A stretch of 64,000 bases of DNA from Sinomicrobium soli (GTDB lineage Bacteria > Bacteroidota > Bacteroidia > Flavobacteriales > Flavobacteriaceae). The notes under the pieces are model-generated. The model saw only the letters and a list, made by a program, of their open reading frames with translations, ran no database searches and was not told where the DNA came from. The DNA is taken from contig NZ_QLNV01000002.1 in the NCBI RefSeq assembly GCF_003285545.1, forward strand, positions 1 through 64,000, written 5' to 3'. Both the position numbers and the translations under genes were made by a program. Shown in pieces: positions 63,201 to 64,000 of the stretch; position 1 is the stretch's first letter; the number at the start of each line of letters is the position of its first letter.

Positions 63201-63363
63201 TTACAGTATTTTGCTGCAATACCGTAAAACTTTCATCTTTATTCAGATAATCGGCAGCGTATCCACGAGTTGACATTCCCATACAACCTGTAATCATTAA
63301 CAGGTACATCAGACTGTTCCGATATCTAAAAAACGTCTTCACTTTTAAAGGTTTGTTTTCCAT
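60223..63363 (-). CDS. SusC/RagA-type TonB-dependent transporter 2
   Basis: A 1,046-residue importer. Signal region near residues 15-36 (MYLLMITGCMGMSTRGYA type), CarboxypepD_reg domain (about 52-135, GNVKDGQGVSMPGVNVVVSG), SusC box (LDEVVVVGYGTQVRKEITGS), plug with DILKDASATAIYGARGANGV, and a barrel finishing TTFLMGLKVGF. Pairs with SusD2. It is distinct from SusC1 in the barrel, so the two pairs probably import different oligosaccharides. It lies 59 bases after the kinase gene. Confidence 0.95.
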   Translation of the reverse strand: MENKPLKVKTFFRYRNSLMYLLMITGCMGMSTRGYAADYLNKDESFTVLQQNTVRGNVKDGQGVSMPGVNVVVSGTQRGVVTDFDGNFSIEAQPGDVLVLSYVGYVTQNIEVASAQSDLEIVMKEDMDLLDEVVVVGYGTQVRKEITGSVSSLNEESFSTNTNSNVDDMILGKASGVQIVKNSGEPGGGMSVNIRGVGSINAGSSPLYVIDGVPIDNSPAITSAGSQISVSRTPRNPISFLNPSDIESIDILKDASATAIYGARGANGVVMITTKKGKSGQLAVDYSTQVGFNRVHQRLDLLNAEQYRTGINALIDAGNGTDVQRVAEFEGNGTDWQDVVFNDAALFVNHNFNFSWGNETTTYMASINNTREEGLVKNSKFNRYSARFNLNHRTDKVHFGISSTTSYIKDNFIPNGITVNSAGGAINAAKLWDPTLPVRDEEGNFTTSNFYEIDNPRAIISGNHITGNRYRSLVSVFLEYFFLPNLSAKVNVGTDINNEDKSVYKDRTTIIGKSLGGVATAFSATQSNYLVEGTINYNQEIKDHSFNLLAGITTQKYLTRYNEQQANNFPTDATGADNFGLADRSTLVNSSSKYNYQLLSYLGRLNYKFKDKYLLTATYRIDGSSRFGEGKRFGFFPSVSAGWLIDQESFLDDSVFNTLKLRASWGQTGNQEIGNYQALSTYNVGDSYVIDNQFVTVLNPERIANPDLKWETTEQIDIGVDFGLFRNRISGSLAWYKKKTKDMLLDLPIPSSTGFNSQYVNIGSMENHGVEFMVNSYNIDSDNFKWSSNFNFSTIRNKVLDLGGIEEIYTGGLPPSPSPAGIIVPGKPLMSFYGYEVLGIWQEGDDFSSVSNNVQPGDFKFRDINNDGIINTDDRVILGNSFPKFQWGFTNDITYKNFNLNFMFTGVEGVKMVNGNLIEQYFPISGLRSNRFRKPFLNRWTPENPTNDQPSYLNNDRSQAVNSRTVVDGAYIKLQSVRLSYNFSDKILKDKLRSLQVYVSGLNLFTLSDYEGFDPALNPYGVSNFNVDWNGYPSATTFLMGLKVGF

Positions 63364-63422
63364 AATAGGTTTTTAATGATTATTCTGCATTCGAAAAAAA
63401 CGTACTGATCAATTACATCAGA

Positions 63423-64000
63423 CTATAGATAATCCGATTGATTGATCTCCTGATACCTGTCTTCTTCTGCAAGCTTTTCACTAAAACTGCACAGTTTAAG
63501 GTATTGTTCATACCGGTTCCTGAGAAAAGGAGCCAGATCCGTATTCGGTTCATACCGTATGCTGCCTGGCATTGTCATATGTTCCACCGCTTCATCAACC
63601 CGGTCATACGCTCCGGATACTACGGCGGCAAAAATTCCCGCTCCGAGTGCGGAAGCCTGTCTCGAGGCACCTATATACACCGGCAATTCCAGGATATCGG
63701 ACAGGGTCTGCATGATATACCTCGATTTGTGTGCTATACCTCCCACTCCGAGAACGCTGTTTATCTCCAAACCCTCCTTCCTGAAATGTTCTACAATATG
63801 TTTCGCACCGAAACAGGAAGCTTCGACCAGTCCCTTATAAACATGCCCCGGTGCTATGCCCAGGTCGATATTGCTCAATGTCGCTTTTAAAAAGTTTTTT
63901 GCTTCCGGGGTTCTTCTCCCGTTAAACCAGTCTGTAGCGACCATATAACTATCGGCAGGAGCAATACGCTCTGCCTCCTGTTCCAGTATCCTGAGCACTT
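63423..64000 (-). CDS. AraB-like (ribulokinase) FGGY carbohydrate kinase, partial
   Basis: Only the C-terminal 190 or so residues are in the window; the gene continues past the right edge. The visible part is typical of L-ribulokinase: TDWFNGRRTPEAKNF near the start, YKGLVEASCFGAKHIVEHF, a GVGGIAHKSRYIMQTLSDIL block (AraB-type GGIA-K), and ASALGAGIFAAVVSGAY. Family members phosphorylate ribulose or related ketoses, so L-arabinose may be a product of this locus, but some FGGY kinases of this group act on other ketoses. The most upstream gene visible of the sulfatase operon. Confidence 0.85.
   Translation of the reverse strand, partial: VLRILEQEAERIAPADSYMVATDWFNGRRTPEAKNFLKATLSNIDLGIAPGHVYKGLVEASCFGAKHIVEHFRKEGLEINSVLGVGGIAHKSRYIMQTLSDILELPVYIGASRQASALGAGIFAAVVSGAYDRVDEAVEHMTMPGSIRYEPNTDLAPFLRNRYEQYLKLCSFSEKLAEEDRYQEINQSDYL

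Noticed and set aside
1-64000. CRISPR array, prophage, integron or toxin-antitoxin module
   Set aside because: No regularly spaced identical repeats, no phage structural genes, integrase or attC-like sites, and no small adjacent toxin/antitoxin pair were seen.

Overview
The window reads as a chromosomal segment of a marine-type member of the Flavobacteriaceae (Bacteroidota). Evidence: two SusC/SusD pairs, promoters of the TAnnTTTG type without clear Shine-Dalgarno sites, many short lipoproteins and outer-membrane beta-barrels, DUF4252 and DUF4374 proteins, a small histone-H1-like protein, and tight coding on both strands. The species cannot be named from the sequence.

Left part (1-17 kb): regulators and a disturbed region. 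A three-PAS sigma54 activator is followed by a divergent HxlR regulator / DHFR-like reductase pair, a decayed LytTR fragment, small secreted and membrane proteins, and an intact LytS/LytTR two-component pair. An IS21-family element (7556-10087, istA/istB, multiple terminal repeats) sits between a 30-codon remnant of a short-chain dehydrogenase and a 5'-truncated FecR-like gene. Downstream of it is a probable iron/siderophore operon: TonB receptor, DUF4374 lipoprotein, two small membrane proteins (DUF3325-like and DUF3649-like) and a PepSY-TM protein.

Middle part (17-34.6 kb): mostly single genes. These are tRNA-Pro(CGG), two PQQ-type sugar dehydrogenase lipoproteins, dihydrolipoyl dehydrogenase, a DUF3817 protein, a beta-barrel, adenylosuccinate lyase, an ECF sigma / anti-sigma / DUF4252 x2 operon, an S41 protease, an acyltransferase-3 membrane protein, a membrane-bound AraC regulator, a histone-H1-like protein, an aldo/keto reductase, an alpha/beta hydrolase and a TlpA-like thioredoxin lipoprotein. 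Several gaps between genes carry short dispersed simple repeats.

Right part (34.6-64 kb): one large polysaccharide utilisation locus, all on the minus strand. In transcription order it reads: AraB-like kinase (cut by the window end), SusC, SusD, FG-GAP propeller lipoprotein, four sulfatases of different motif types, DHDPS-family aldolase, sodium/solute symporter, GH31, SGNH-type esterase homologue; then a 357-bp regulatory gap; then SusC, SusD, DUF4886 lipoprotein, a second FG-GAP propeller protein and a GH28/GH49-like beta-helix protein. The likely substrate is a sulfated algal polysaccharide. The kinase hints at a pentose such as arabinose, but this is inference. Each SusCD pair is accompanied by one of two strongly similar FG-GAP proteins with long conserved non-repeat stretches. 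These are the best candidates in the window for an undescribed glycan-binding or depolymerising function.
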